Of a stretch of DNA of 64,000 bases, positions 36,731 through 44,952 are shown one piece after another. Every line of letters starts with the position of its first letter. Position 1 is the stretch's first letter. Both the position numbers and the translations under genes were made by a program. Under the pieces are notes generated by a model. The model worked only from the letters and a program-made list of their open reading frames with translations, had not been told where the DNA came from and searched no databases. The DNA lies in assembly GCA_946414025.1 (NCBI GenBank), contig CAMKMX010000002.1, positions 62,001 to 126,000 of the forward strand. Reading direction: 5' to 3'. This DNA is from an uncultured Fibrobacter sp. GTDB lineage: Bacteria; Fibrobacterota; Fibrobacteria; Fibrobacterales; Fibrobacteraceae.

Positions 36731-37744
36731 ATGAAAAAAAAGATTCTGATCGCGACGGCAGCTGTGGCTGCAACCGCTGCTTTCGGCTTCGAAACCTGGA
36801 ATGGTGGCGAAGGTCTGGAGCAGGTGAAGACCGAGCTTGGTAACGATACCAAGACCTTCGGGTACTGGTTCAGCTACGACGACAACAAGGACGGCGGTAA
36901 GTCCAACGTGAGTTGGCCTGTCCCGAAGGGAAACGAATGGGATGCTAACAGCTTGCAGCCCATCATCGCTGAATGCTCCGGTGTTTGCGGTACGGCCAAC
37001 CTCGACAAGGGAACCTTGACCTACAATCCCTTTGTTGGTATTGGTTTCAACGTCGTTGGCGAAACCAGCGCCTCCGATAAGACCCCTGCTGCTGGTAATG
37101 CTACCGCATGGGGTGGTGTTTGCATCGTTTACTCTTCCCAGGTGGCCGCTATGCTTGAAATGGGCCAGGGCGATAAGGGTGATGCAGCTTTGAAGAACGG
37201 CCCTCCGTTTGTTGACCTGAAGAAGGGCGACAATATCTCGGAGAACATTCCGTGGAGCAAGTTCGCTATGCCTGACTGGGCTATCGACCAGTCCGGAACG
37301 AACCTTGGTGGTGAAGCCGCTGCCGCGACGCTTGTTGCCTTGAAGTTCAAGATTCAGGCTGAACCCGGTCAGTATACCTTCAACATTCAGTCCATTGGCC
37401 CCTACAATGGTGGCTGCAAGACCAGTGGTGGCTCTCTGCCGACCCCCAGCAATGACGGTAGCAGTGGTGGCGAAGGTGGCAACGGTGGTGGCGAAGGTGG
37501 CAACGGCAGCGCTGCAATCGGCGATGTCTCCATGTCCAGCGCCAAGGCTATCCTTTCTGGTCGCACCCTTTCCTTCTCTGGCATTTCCAATGCCAAGGTG
37601 GAAATCCTGAACCTCCAGGGTCAGATTGTGATGAAGGGCTCTGCCGCTTCTTCCATGAACCTGATGGGTCTGGATGCCGGTGTTTACATGGTTCGCATTG
37701 CCGGCAAGGCTGTGAACATGAGCCAGAAGATTCTGGTGAAGTAA
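36731..37744 (+). CDS. Secreted CBM-like protein with Gly linker and T9SS-like tail
   Basis: A 337-aa protein. Signal peptide (KKILIATAAVAATAAFG), a beta-rich N-terminal domain of about 210 residues with Trp and Gly residues and two cysteine pairs, a Gly/Glu/Asn linker made of GGEGGNGG repeats at about residues 243-260, and a C-terminal tail of about 75 residues with AKVEILNLQGQIVM, then GLDAGVYMVRI and KILVK. This is the pattern of T9SS type-A sorting domains. The N-terminal domain is not assigned to a family. The setting between two cellulase genes suggests carbohydrate binding. Its own promoter and terminator make it monocistronic and probably well expressed. Confidence 0.75.
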   Translation: MKKKILIATAAVAATAAFGFETWNGGEGLEQVKTELGNDTKTFGYWFSYDDNKDGGKSNVSWPVPKGNEWDANSLQPIIAECSGVCGTANLDKGTLTYNPFVGIGFNVVGETSASDKTPAAGNATAWGGVCIVYSSQVAAMLEMGQGDKGDAALKNGPPFVDLKKGDNISENIPWSKFAMPDWAIDQSGTNLGGEAAAATLVALKFKIQAEPGQYTFNIQSIGPYNGGCKTSGGSLPTPSNDGSSGGEGGNGGGEGGNGSAAIGDVSMSSAKAILSGRTLSFSGISNAKVEILNLQGQIVMKGSAASSMNLMGLDAGVYMVRIAGKAVNMSQKILVK

Positions 37745-37768
37745 TCACAGGACGTACTTTGCTCTTTC

Positions 37769-37802
37769 GAGGGGGAGTTAAAAGCTCCCTCTCTTTTTTT
37801 TA
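37769..37802 (+). terminator. Rho-independent terminator
   Basis: GAGGGGGAG pairs with CTCCCTC (one bulge) around TTAAAAG and is followed by a run of eight T. It terminates the CBM-like gene. Confidence 0.85.
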
Positions 37803-37867
37803 TTACATTCTTTAATTTAGGGTTGTATTTATATATATTTAGCACAATAACCTAAAAGAGGATTCTT

Positions 37868-39193
37868 ATGACTTTAAAAAAGCTTTTGTGGCCGGCATTC
37901 TGTGGCATGATGGCAATGACAGTGGCTTGCACCTCGGATAGCACAACAAGCCCTGGGGGGGGTGGCGAAGGCGAGGGGGGCAGTACGACTCCTACGGAGT
38001 CGCCGGTTGCCTTGTCTCCCAGTGCCAATATGCAGGTAGTTGCGGATAAGTATGCATCCTGGCTGAATGGGCACTTTGTCTCTATGAAGGATGAGGCAGC
38101 CTATTACACCGAATGGGCTACGGATTTCCCGACTATCTTTGGAAATTACGATCCCGTGGGTCGAGTGATTTGGTCTGCCCAGGCGAACCAGGCATCTTGC
38201 AAGGTGATGGAAACTACAGTGAGCCAAATGAAGTTCCGTGGTTGCACTGTTTCTGAGGGCACCGGTTATGGTATGTTGATTTCCTACTTCCAGGGAGATG
38301 AACAGGTCTTTAAGAGCTTGTGGAATTACTCTCGTGGTTTCAGGGACTACTTTGGTGTTAGCCTTACTCCCTGGATTACTTCTAGTTTCCGTCTGAAAAC
38401 TGTTGACAATTCTAGCGCAACCGATGCGGACTTGGACATTGCCACGTCGTTGATTCTTATGTACTACAAGACAGGAGCTCAGGAATACCTGGATGATGCC
38501 TTGAAGATTGCCAATGCGATTTGGACTTCGGAAATTGAGCAGTCAAGCTTGTTAATTCTTTCGGGAAACACATCTATGTGGACTGTGGATCCCACCTTTA
38601 ACTTGAGCTACTTCTCTCCAGTGGCACTCCGCTTGTTTGCCAAGGTGGACCCGAATCATAACTGGAACGGCGTGCTGGACGCTATGTACACTTACATGAA
38701 AAATGTTCAGGATGCTGGAACTGGCGTATTCCCGGATTGGAGCGATGCCTCTGGTGCAGCAAAGAATCCGCCCAATGGTTCGGCAAAAAATAGCTACTGG
38801 CAGTTTGACAAAGAATCTGTCCGTATTCCCTGGCGCATTGCTTGGGACTACTACTGGTTCCAGGATGAACGTGCCAAGGCTATTTTGGATAAGCTGAATA
38901 GCTTTATTGTGGCAAAGTCCGGAGGAAATCCGGGCAATGTGGCTGCACTTAGCACGAGCTACTCATGGAATACATCCGTGGGTCCTGATGGCGAAGCCAG
39001 AAACCTTATCCCGAGCCAGTGGTTAGCTGCATGGTGCGCCACGGGAATATCTGGCAACGCAGATTGGTTGAACGCGTGTACGGGTGCGGTTAATGCTGCC
39101 GCCTTGGCGAATTCTTCTTCCAGCTACTTTACAGATATCTTGTTGATGATGTATAGTCAACTGTTGAATGGCGCATACGTGCGTCCGTTCTAA
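37868..39193 (+). CDS. GH8 endoglucanase lipoprotein
   Basis: A 441-aa lipoprotein (lipobox MTVAC, Cys21) with a Gly/Glu/Ser/Thr linker to about residue 50 and an (alpha/alpha)6-barrel GH8 domain. The proton donor Glu130 lies in TVSEGTGYGML. The SATDADLDIA motif at about 183-192 holds the aspartates conserved in the family. Length fits a single catalytic domain. The substrate could be cellulose, lichenan or xylan, all of which occur in GH8. A TATATATTTAG box about 35 bp upstream is a plausible -10. Followed by its own terminator. Confidence 0.92.
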   Translation: MTLKKLLWPAFCGMMAMTVACTSDSTTSPGGGGEGEGGSTTPTESPVALSPSANMQVVADKYASWLNGHFVSMKDEAAYYTEWATDFPTIFGNYDPVGRVIWSAQANQASCKVMETTVSQMKFRGCTVSEGTGYGMLISYFQGDEQVFKSLWNYSRGFRDYFGVSLTPWITSSFRLKTVDNSSATDADLDIATSLILMYYKTGAQEYLDDALKIANAIWTSEIEQSSLLILSGNTSMWTVDPTFNLSYFSPVALRLFAKVDPNHNWNGVLDAMYTYMKNVQDAGTGVFPDWSDASGAAKNPPNGSAKNSYWQFDKESVRIPWRIAWDYYWFQDERAKAILDKLNSFIVAKSGGNPGNVAALSTSYSWNTSVGPDGEARNLIPSQWLAAWCATGISGNADWLNACTGAVNAAALANSSSSYFTDILLMMYSQLLNGAYVRPF

Positions 39194-39210
39194 AAGAGGC
39201 TGAACTCGTT

Positions 39211-39244
39211 AAAAAGTCCCCTGCTCTGGCAAGGGACTTTTTTG
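39211..39244. terminator. Bidirectional terminator
   Basis: AAAAAGTCCC pairs with GGGACTTTTT around a 12-nt loop. A- and T-runs on the two sides serve the GH8 gene and the convergent glycosyltransferase gene. Confidence 0.88.
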
Positions 39245-39268
39245 TATGGAAATATATTGGAGTTGAGC

Positions 39269-40321
39269 TTAAGTATGCGAAGCAATAAATTTGTTTTGAA
39301 ACTCCGCATCTTCGTAAAACCAGTGGTTTTCTATCGATTTGTTTTCTTGCCACTGGATGGCATTCATAAATGATTCGGGCCTACACAGAACTCTGAATTT
39401 TTCGTCAAGGGCATCGACTGAGTCCGTGTTTTTGATGAGCTGTTCTGTCGGGGTATAGTCGTAGGGGCTGTTGCAGAAATCGCTGCCGATAAATACGGCC
39501 CCTAACGCAGCGGCTTCTTTTAACTTCAGGTCGCTTTTGGCTCTGTTAAAATTATTTTCGGCTAGGGGTGCGATATAGAAATCGGGGCGGATATTTGCAG
39601 CCGTAGAAGGGAATAGCATTATGTTTGTGTAAGGAATGCGGGTATATGAGTTTTCAAGACCCTTTAAGAAGGGTGGTTCACCAAAGCAGTAGAAATCAAT
39701 GGACCCGTTCTCGATATTCTTGCGGAGCCAGGGAATCCATGGGCCTTCGAAATCTCCTACGTCTGTGTCCGTATAGTGGCCTAGATTGCCTGCGTACATT
39801 ACCTTTGGTTTCCCTGTGATGGGCGTGGTTCTGTTATTATGACCAAATAGGGAACGGGAAACCCCGTTGGGCATTACGATGGAGTCAATTCCAAAATCAT
39901 TCTTGATACGGTCGGCAAGATACTGGGTGGCACAGACAATAGTGTCAAATATCGGCAATACGCGATCAAGGCGCGTCATGATTATATTGTCGTAGTTGTT
40001 GATGCCCTTGGTATAGGACTGTATAATAGGCGACAAATCCCAAATTAAATCGTCGATGTCAGTAATGAGCTTGAATCCGCATTCTTTTTTGAGCGCCGCA
40101 TAGGCAAGAGCAGTTTCCATGCGCCCTGAAGCGGTAGGCCTCTGGATGATAATGGAGCGCGTCTGCTTCAGTACATTCTTGTTTGTGCAGGTGATATGGG
40201 TGATAGATGGCACTATTTGGTGGGCGTTAGTTCCCATGAATTGCATAAAGGGCAAAATGCAACGAACCCAATCGGATTGAGCCATGTCGCTGGGGTGGAT
40301 AATTATGTGCGGTCTATTCAT
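39269..40321 (-). CDS. Glycosyltransferase-like protein
   Basis: A 350-aa protein. The start is ATG 40321 (MNRPHIIIHPSDMAQ), overlapping the ksgA stop by 8 bp. The frame runs on upstream only because it is antiphase to ksgA. Sequence features are those of a GT-B family glycosyltransferase: GFKLITDIDDLIWD, IVMPNGVSRSLFG, KPKVMYAGNLGHYTD, FYCFGEPPF, then LKLKEAAALGAVFIGSDF near the donor site. It resembles polysaccharide or glycoprotein biosynthesis enzymes, but the substrate is not readable. Coupled to ksgA in one minus-strand operon. Confidence 0.72.
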   Translation of the reverse strand: MNRPHIIIHPSDMAQSDWVRCILPFMQFMGTNAHQIVPSITHITCTNKNVLKQTRSIIIQRPTASGRMETALAYAALKKECGFKLITDIDDLIWDLSPIIQSYTKGINNYDNIIMTRLDRVLPIFDTIVCATQYLADRIKNDFGIDSIVMPNGVSRSLFGHNNRTTPITGKPKVMYAGNLGHYTDTDVGDFEGPWIPWLRKNIENGSIDFYCFGEPPFLKGLENSYTRIPYTNIMLFPSTAANIRPDFYIAPLAENNFNRAKSDLKLKEAAALGAVFIGSDFCNSPYDYTPTEQLIKNTDSVDALDEKFRVLCRPESFMNAIQWQENKSIENHWFYEDAEFQNKFIASHT

Positions 40322-41105
40322 TTTTTTCTTTTGTAAGAATGTTATAGAATTCCAGGAACTGTGCGGGAGAAAGTTCTTCGGCGCGGACTGTGGTGGGGTA
40401 GTCCAGGAGCTCGATGGCCTCCTGGATTTTCTTCTTGTCGTAAGCTCGACCGAAGGAGTTAGCGAGAGTCTTGCGCTTTTGGGTAAAGGCCGCTCGTACG
40501 AAGTCGAAGAATCCGTCGGGGGCTTGCAGGGCATCGGCCTTGGGCGTGAGCAGCATGGTGGCGCTGTCCACGTTGGGGCGGGGTGTAAAATGCTCGGGCC
40601 CGATTTTCCGGAGGATTTGTGTGTCGGCGTAGGCGGACACCAAAACGGAAAGGCTTCCGTAGTTGCTGCTGCAGGGGGCGGCACAAATGCGCTCGGCAAC
40701 CTCCAGCTGTACCATGCCCATGAACCCTTTGGTCAGGTGCAGCTTGGGCATGAGTCCTGCGATGATGGCGGTAGAAACGTTGTAGGGCAGGTTTCCTGTG
40801 ACCCAGGGCTTTTCGTGGGTGTCCAGAAAGGCCTGCAGGTCAAACTTCAAGAAGTCGATGTTCTGGATGTGGAAGTTTTCGCGGCCCTGGAATTTTTGTT
40901 CCAAAAATTCAACGCACTGCTCGTCGATTTCGACGGCAGTGAGTTGCACGGCACGGTCTAGCAGGTGTTCTGTGAGAGCGCCGTGCCCAGGGCCGATTTC
41001 CAGCACGCAGTCGCCTTCATTGGCCGGCAGGTCCCCTGCAATCAGCTTTGCGGTAGGGACGTCCAGAAAGTTCTGGCCAAATTTGCGACGGCGGGCTCTG
41101 TCCAT
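40314..41105 (-). CDS. ksgA: 16S rRNA dimethyladenosine transferase KsgA
   Basis: A 263-aa protein that dimethylates two adjacent adenosines near the 3' end of 16S rRNA. Starting at ATG 41105 gives the canonical N-terminus RRRKFGQNFL. The frame is open further upstream only through intergenic repeats (see the repeat at 41131). SAM motif VLEIGPGHGALT, catalytic-loop motif NLPYNVSTA, and the C-terminal helical domain with AAFTQKRKTLANSF are all visible. TATCTT lies seven bases before the ATG, suggesting a leaderless mRNA. Overlaps the downstream glycosyltransferase gene. Confidence 0.95.
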   Translation of the reverse strand: MDRARRRKFGQNFLDVPTAKLIAGDLPANEGDCVLEIGPGHGALTEHLLDRAVQLTAVEIDEQCVEFLEQKFQGRENFHIQNIDFLKFDLQAFLDTHEKPWVTGNLPYNVSTAIIAGLMPKLHLTKGFMGMVQLEVAERICAAPCSSNYGSLSVLVSAYADTQILRKIGPEHFTPRPNVDSATMLLTPKADALQAPDGFFDFVRAAFTQKRKTLANSFGRAYDKKKIQEAIELLDYPTTVRAEELSPAQFLEFYNILTKEKNE

Positions 41106-41130
41106 GGGGAAAAAGATAGGAAAAAGGGGG

Positions 41131-41168
41131 TAGGGGCTAGGATCTAGGGGATAGGATCTAGGGTCTAG
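41131..41168 (-). repeat. Short tandem 'GATCCTATCCCCTA/GACCCTA' repeat upstream of ksgA
   Basis: On the minus strand the spacer reads as three to four imperfect copies of CTAGAYCCTA separated by ATCCC/GCCCC. The same CTAGAC entry motif opens the repeat inside the glycosyltransferase at 63587-63717. Open in frame with ksgA but not part of it. Confidence 0.6.
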
Positions 41169-41257
41169 TAAGGCGGGACTCAAAAATGGAGTCTTGGGTG
41201 GGAGACTATTTGACGGCTCGTATGCATATAACTATATTTATGCATAAATAAAGATGC

Positions 41258-41286
41258 GCGACCGACAACCACTATAAGATGGTCGC
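41258..41286 (+). promoter_or_regulatory. 5'-UTR hairpin upstream of ahcY
   Basis: GCGACC pairs with GGTCGC across a 17-nt loop, 25 bp before the ahcY ATG. A palindromic ATGCAT pair lies further up, at about 41223-41244. It does not match the SAH or SAM riboswitch consensus patterns I know, so only a generic leader structure can be claimed. Confidence 0.35.
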
Positions 41287-41311
41287 AAAACCCGCGCCAA
41301 AAGGAAACAAT

Positions 41312-42772
41312 ATGGAATACAAAATTAAGGATATCAACCTTGCAGTGGAAGGCCGCAAGGAACTCGACCTCGCCGAAACCGAAATGCCGGGCCTGATGGC
41401 GCTGCGCAAGGAATACGCCGGCAAGAAGCCGCTCGCAGGCGCCCGTATTATGGGCAGCCTCCACATGACCGTGCAGACCGCTATTTTGATTGAAACGCTC
41501 GTGGACCTCGGTGCCGACGTGCGCTGGGTGAGCTGCAACATCTTCAGCACGCAGGACAACGCTGCCGCCGCCGTCGTGGTCGGCAAGAAGGGCACCGTGG
41601 AAAATCCGCAGGGCGTGCCCGTGTTCGCCTGGAAGGGCGAAACCCTCGAAGAATATTGGGAAAACACCGCCCGCGCCCTCGTGTGGCCCGACGGCAAGAC
41701 CGCAGACCTCATCGTGGATGACGGCGGCGACGCTACCATGCTCGTGACCTGCGGCGCCGAATTCGAAGATGCCGGCAAGGTACCCGAATTCAACCCGGCT
41801 ACCGACTCCGAAGAATGGGGCGTGTTCCTCGCCACGTGCCGTAAGATTTTCGAGAAGGACCCGAAGCAGTGGACCCGCGCCCGCGAAGCTCTCCGCGGCG
41901 TTTCCGAAGAAACCACCACCGGCGTGCATCGCCTGTACCAGATGGCCCAGGCCGGCCGCCTCAAGTTCCCGGCAATCAACGTGAACGATTCCGTGACCAA
42001 GTCCAAGTTCGACAACCTCTACGGCTGCCGCCACTCCCTCATCGACGGCATCAACCGCGCCACCGACGTGATGATGGCAGGCAAGATTGCAGTCGTGTGC
42101 GGCTACGGCGACGTGGGTAAGGGCTGCGCCCAGTCCCTGCGCGGTCAAGGCGCCCGCGTGATCATCACCGAAATCGACCCGATTTGCGCACTCCAGGCCG
42201 CCATGGAAGGCTACGAAGTCAAGACCCTCGACGAAGTCGTGAGCATGGCCGACATCTTCGTGACCACCACCGGCAACACCGGCATCATCAGCGCCGCCCA
42301 GATGGAAAAGATGAAGCACCGCGCCATCGTGGGTAACATCGGCCACTTCGACAACGAAATCGACATGGCCGGCCTCAAGAAGATTCCGGGCATCAAGCGT
42401 AACGAAATCAAGCCGCAGTACGACGAATGGATTTTCCCCGACGGCCACAGCATCCTCGTGCTCGCCGAAGGCCGCCTGCTGAACCTCGGCTGCGCTACCG
42501 GCCACCCGAGCTTCGTGATGAGTGCAAGCTTCACGAACCAGACCATCGCACAGATCGACCTCTGGCTCAATGCACAGGGCAAGCAGACCGTCGCCGGCGT
42601 CAAGTACGAAAGCGGTGTCGTCTACACGCTCCCGAAGATCCTCGACGAAAAGGTCGCGCGCCTCCACTTGGAAAAACTCGGCGTCCACCTGACGACCCTC
42701 ACCAAGGCCCAGGCCGACTACATCGGCGTGCCCGTAGAAGGCCCGTACAAGGCGGATCACTATAGGTACTAA
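41312..42772 (+). CDS. ahcY: Adenosylhomocysteinase
   Basis: A 486-aa enzyme that hydrolyses S-adenosylhomocysteine to adenosine and homocysteine, using tightly bound NAD. ATG 41312 gives the usual start ([11 protein letters not shown]) and has AAAGGAAAC just upstream. An ATG 33 bp earlier lacks a site. Diagnostic motifs: [11 protein letters not shown], GxxHMTxQTA-like [25 protein letters not shown], the NAD fold [24 protein letters not shown], and the C-terminal YKADHYRY. Strong GC-rich codon bias, as expected of a highly expressed housekeeping gene. Confidence 0.97.
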   Translation: MEYKIKDINLAVEGRKELDLAETEMPGLMALRKEYAGKKPLAGARIMGSLHMTVQTAILIETLVDLGADVRWVSCNIFSTQDNAAAAVVVGKKGTVENPQGVPVFAWKGETLEEYWENTARALVWPDGKTADLIVDDGGDATMLVTCGAEFEDAGKVPEFNPATDSEEWGVFLATCRKIFEKDPKQWTRAREALRGVSEETTTGVHRLYQMAQAGRLKFPAINVNDSVTKSKFDNLYGCRHSLIDGINRATDVMMAGKIAVVCGYGDVGKGCAQSLRGQGARVIITEIDPICALQAAMEGYEVKTLDEVVSMADIFVTTTGNTGIISAAQMEKMKHRAIVGNIGHFDNEIDMAGLKKIPGIKRNEIKPQYDEWIFPDGHSILVLAEGRLLNLGCATGHPSFVMSASFTNQTIAQIDLWLNAQGKQTVAGVKYESGVVYTLPKILDEKVARLHLEKLGVHLTTLTKAQADYIGVPVEGPYKADHYRY

Positions 42773-42775
42773 TGA

Positions 42776-42953
42776 GGTCGCGCTTCGCGCTTTGGGGTCG
42801 CTGCGCTCTGAGGTGTGAGCACGGCACTTCGTGCCTTTGAACTGTCATTCTGGAGGGAACCGCAAGGCGACCGATAGGATCCACGGCAATAAGCACCGCA
42901 CCTCATTTGTCATCCCCGCCACCCACATTTGTCATCCCCGCGTAGGCGGGGAT
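42776..42953. repeat. Cluster of interspersed hairpin repeats
   Basis: The spacer between ahcY and the DXS-like gene consists largely of repeats. A multi-hairpin unit (GTCGCGCTTCGCGCTTT, then GGCACTTCGTGCC) lies at 42776-42838, a GTCATTCTGGAGG...GGATCCAC element at 42844-42884, and two GTCATCCCCGC elements at 42909 and 42931. The last forms the terminator stem. Confidence 0.7.
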
Positions 42954-42959
42954 CTTTTA
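42934..42959 (+). terminator. Terminator formed by a GTCATCCCCGC repeat
   Basis: ATCCCCGC pairs with GCGGGGAT around GTAG and is followed by CTTTTATTTT. It is probably the ahcY terminator, made from the interspersed repeat itself. Confidence 0.75.
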
Positions 42960-43022
42960 TTTTGGTGAATATTTTTTTTTTGTATTTTGTACTGAACGCC
43001 TAAGTTTCAAGGACGGTTCTTT

Positions 43023-44774
43023 ATGCTGATGGAAAAGATTGCATCCCCTGCTGATGTGAAAAAGATGGACACGGAAAGCCTCAAGGCGCTCGCGACCGAA
43101 ATCCGCACGGCTCTTTTGAACAAGATTTCCAAGTGCGGCGGCCATCTTGCGCCGAATCTGGGTTTTGTAGAACCTACAATTGCGCTGCACTACGTTTTTG
43201 AATCGCCCAAAGACAAAATTGTCTATGATGTTAGCCACCAGAGTTACACGCACAAAATTTTGACGGGCCGCGCCGAGGCGTTCCTGAATCCGGAAAAATA
43301 CTGGAGCGTTACCGGCTACACCGAACCCTGCGAAAGCGAACACGACCAGTTCATGATTGGCCACACTTCAACCTCGGTGAGCCTTGCGCTCGGGCTTGCA
43401 ACCGCCCGCGATATCAAGGGCGAAAAGGGCAACGTCATCGCCGTCATCGGTGACGGTTCGCTTTCGGGTGGAGAAGCGTTCGAAGGCCTCGACAACGCCA
43501 GTGAATACGCCACCAACTTTATCGTGGTTGTAAACGATAACGAAATGTCCATCGCCGAAAACCACGGCGGGCTTTACGGGAGCCTCGCGGAACTTCGAGC
43601 CACGCAGGGCAAGAGCGAAAACAATTACTTCAAGAGCCTCGGATTCGACTACCTGTATGTAGAACAAGGTAACGACATCGAATCGCTCATCGCCGCATTC
43701 AAGCAGGTGAAGGATTCCACAAAGCCCGTGGTGGTGCACATCCACACGCTCAAGGGCAAGGGCTACAGTTTCGCCGAAAACGCGAAGGAAGGCTTCCACT
43801 GGGCCGCACCGTTTGACATCTCGACCGGCGTGGTGGACTGGGGCAGCGGCGAATCTTACGGCGCAATCCTTGGCGACTACCTGATGAAGAAAATCAAGGC
43901 CGACCCGAAAGTCGTCGTAATCCATTCCGCAGTACCCGCAGGCATCGGATTCTTTGCCGAGCAGCGTAAAGCGGCGGGCAAGCAATTCATTGACGTGGGC
44001 ATCGCCGAAGAACACGCCGTCGCTCTCGCCTCCGGACTCGCGAAAGGCGGTGCAAAGCCCGTGTACAGCACGCACAGCACGTTTATCCAGCGCACCTACG
44101 ACCAGCTCTCGCAAGACCTGTGTGCGAACAACAACCCGGCCACACTGCTCATTACCATGTCCGGCGCTGACGGCATGAACGATACCACACACCTCTGCAT
44201 TTTCGACATCGCGATGATGAGCAACATCCCGAACCTGGTGTACCTCTGCCCCACCTGCGTAGAAGAAGCCATCGCCATGATGGACTACGCCATTGACCAG
44301 ACAGAACACCCGATGGCCATCCGCATCCCGAACGGAGTCGCACACCGCAGCGTGAAATTCGATACCGACTACTCCAAACTGAATACGTACAAGGTTGACA
44401 AGCGCGGAAGCAAGGTGGCGCTCATCGGTCTCGGCAGCTACTACGCCCTCGCCGAAGAAGCCGCAGCGGAACTTGCGAAGCAGGGAATCGACGCAACGAT
44501 TATCAATCCGCGTTTTGCGACAGGCATCGACTGCGAAGTGTTGGAAGGCCTGCGCGTCGACCACCAGGTTGTCGTGACGCTGGAAAACGGCGTGATTGAC
44601 GGCGGCTTCGGCGAGAAGATTGCCCGCTTCTACGGCAACAGCGACATGCGCGTGCTTGTGAAAGGTCTCAGGAAAGAATTCTACGACAAGGTGCCTTACG
44701 GCGAGCTGATGGAAAGAAACCGTCTCACGCCCAAGCAGATTGTGGAAGATGTGACGGCGGTATTGGGGAAATAG
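43023..44774 (+). CDS. dxs: 1-deoxy-D-xylulose-5-phosphate synthase-like enzyme
   Basis: A 583-aa thiamine-diphosphate enzyme of the DXS/transketolase family, which condenses pyruvate and glyceraldehyde 3-phosphate for isoprenoid and thiamine synthesis. Motifs: KCGGHLAPNLG, YDVSHQSYTHKILTGR, TPP-binding GDGSLSGGEAFEGLDNA...NDNEMSI, catalytic Glu region DVGIAEEHAVALASGLA, and the C-terminal fold DATIINPRFATGID. It is shorter than typical DXS (about 620 aa) and divergent in the otherwise well-conserved H-Q-Y-P-H-K motif, so a DXS-like enzyme with altered substrate is possible. AAGGAC precedes the start. Confidence 0.78.
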   Translation: MLMEKIASPADVKKMDTESLKALATEIRTALLNKISKCGGHLAPNLGFVEPTIALHYVFESPKDKIVYDVSHQSYTHKILTGRAEAFLNPEKYWSVTGYTEPCESEHDQFMIGHTSTSVSLALGLATARDIKGEKGNVIAVIGDGSLSGGEAFEGLDNASEYATNFIVVVNDNEMSIAENHGGLYGSLAELRATQGKSENNYFKSLGFDYLYVEQGNDIESLIAAFKQVKDSTKPVVVHIHTLKGKGYSFAENAKEGFHWAAPFDISTGVVDWGSGESYGAILGDYLMKKIKADPKVVVIHSAVPAGIGFFAEQRKAAGKQFIDVGIAEEHAVALASGLAKGGAKPVYSTHSTFIQRTYDQLSQDLCANNNPATLLITMSGADGMNDTTHLCIFDIAMMSNIPNLVYLCPTCVEEAIAMMDYAIDQTEHPMAIRIPNGVAHRSVKFDTDYSKLNTYKVDKRGSKVALIGLGSYYALAEEAAAELAKQGIDATIINPRFATGIDCEVLEGLRVDHQVVVTLENGVIDGGFGEKIARFYGNSDMRVLVKGLRKEFYDKVPYGELMERNRLTPKQIVEDVTAVLGK

Positions 44775-44853
44775 TCAAGATATAAAAATACGGAGGTATG
44801 AAACGCTATTTCATATCTTCGTCAAAAAGTGGCCAAATTTTGCAAATTTTAGC

Positions 44854-44952
44854 ATTCGCCACAAAAAATGTCTGTTTAGATTGATTATTCGTTCGAAAAA
44901 ATGTCATTTTTGGAGGTTTATTCGTTCCAAAAAATGTATATTTAAGGTATGG
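44854..44952 (+). repeat. Three 33-bp direct repeats and leaderless-type promoter
   Basis: ATTCG(C/T)(C/T)...AAAAAATGT occurs at 44854, 44887 and 44920, spaced exactly 33 bp (about three helical turns). The last copy contains TATATT at 44937-44942, six bases before the ATG of the downstream ATPase gene. It looks like an operator array for a DNA-binding protein, possibly the ATPase product itself. Confidence 0.65.

Noticed and set aside
39269..40699. Glycosyltransferase frame extended upstream to 476 codons
   Set aside because: The extra N-terminal 126 codons lie inside ksgA in another frame and are Pro/Ser/Arg-rich. The ATG at 40321 gives a normal start.
41180..41311. SAH or SAM riboswitch upstream of ahcY
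   Set aside because: There is a hairpin, but the conserved core sequences of the SAH and SAM riboswitch classes I know are absent.
41180..42760. Long minus-strand open frames opposite ahcY
   Set aside because: Same codon-bias shadow effect over a strongly conserved housekeeping gene.
44798..44884. Short frame MKRYFISSSKSG... before the DUF4143 ATPase
   Set aside because: The purine-rich site is only one or two bases from the ATG and the frame runs through the operator repeats. More likely an inverted repeat than a gene.
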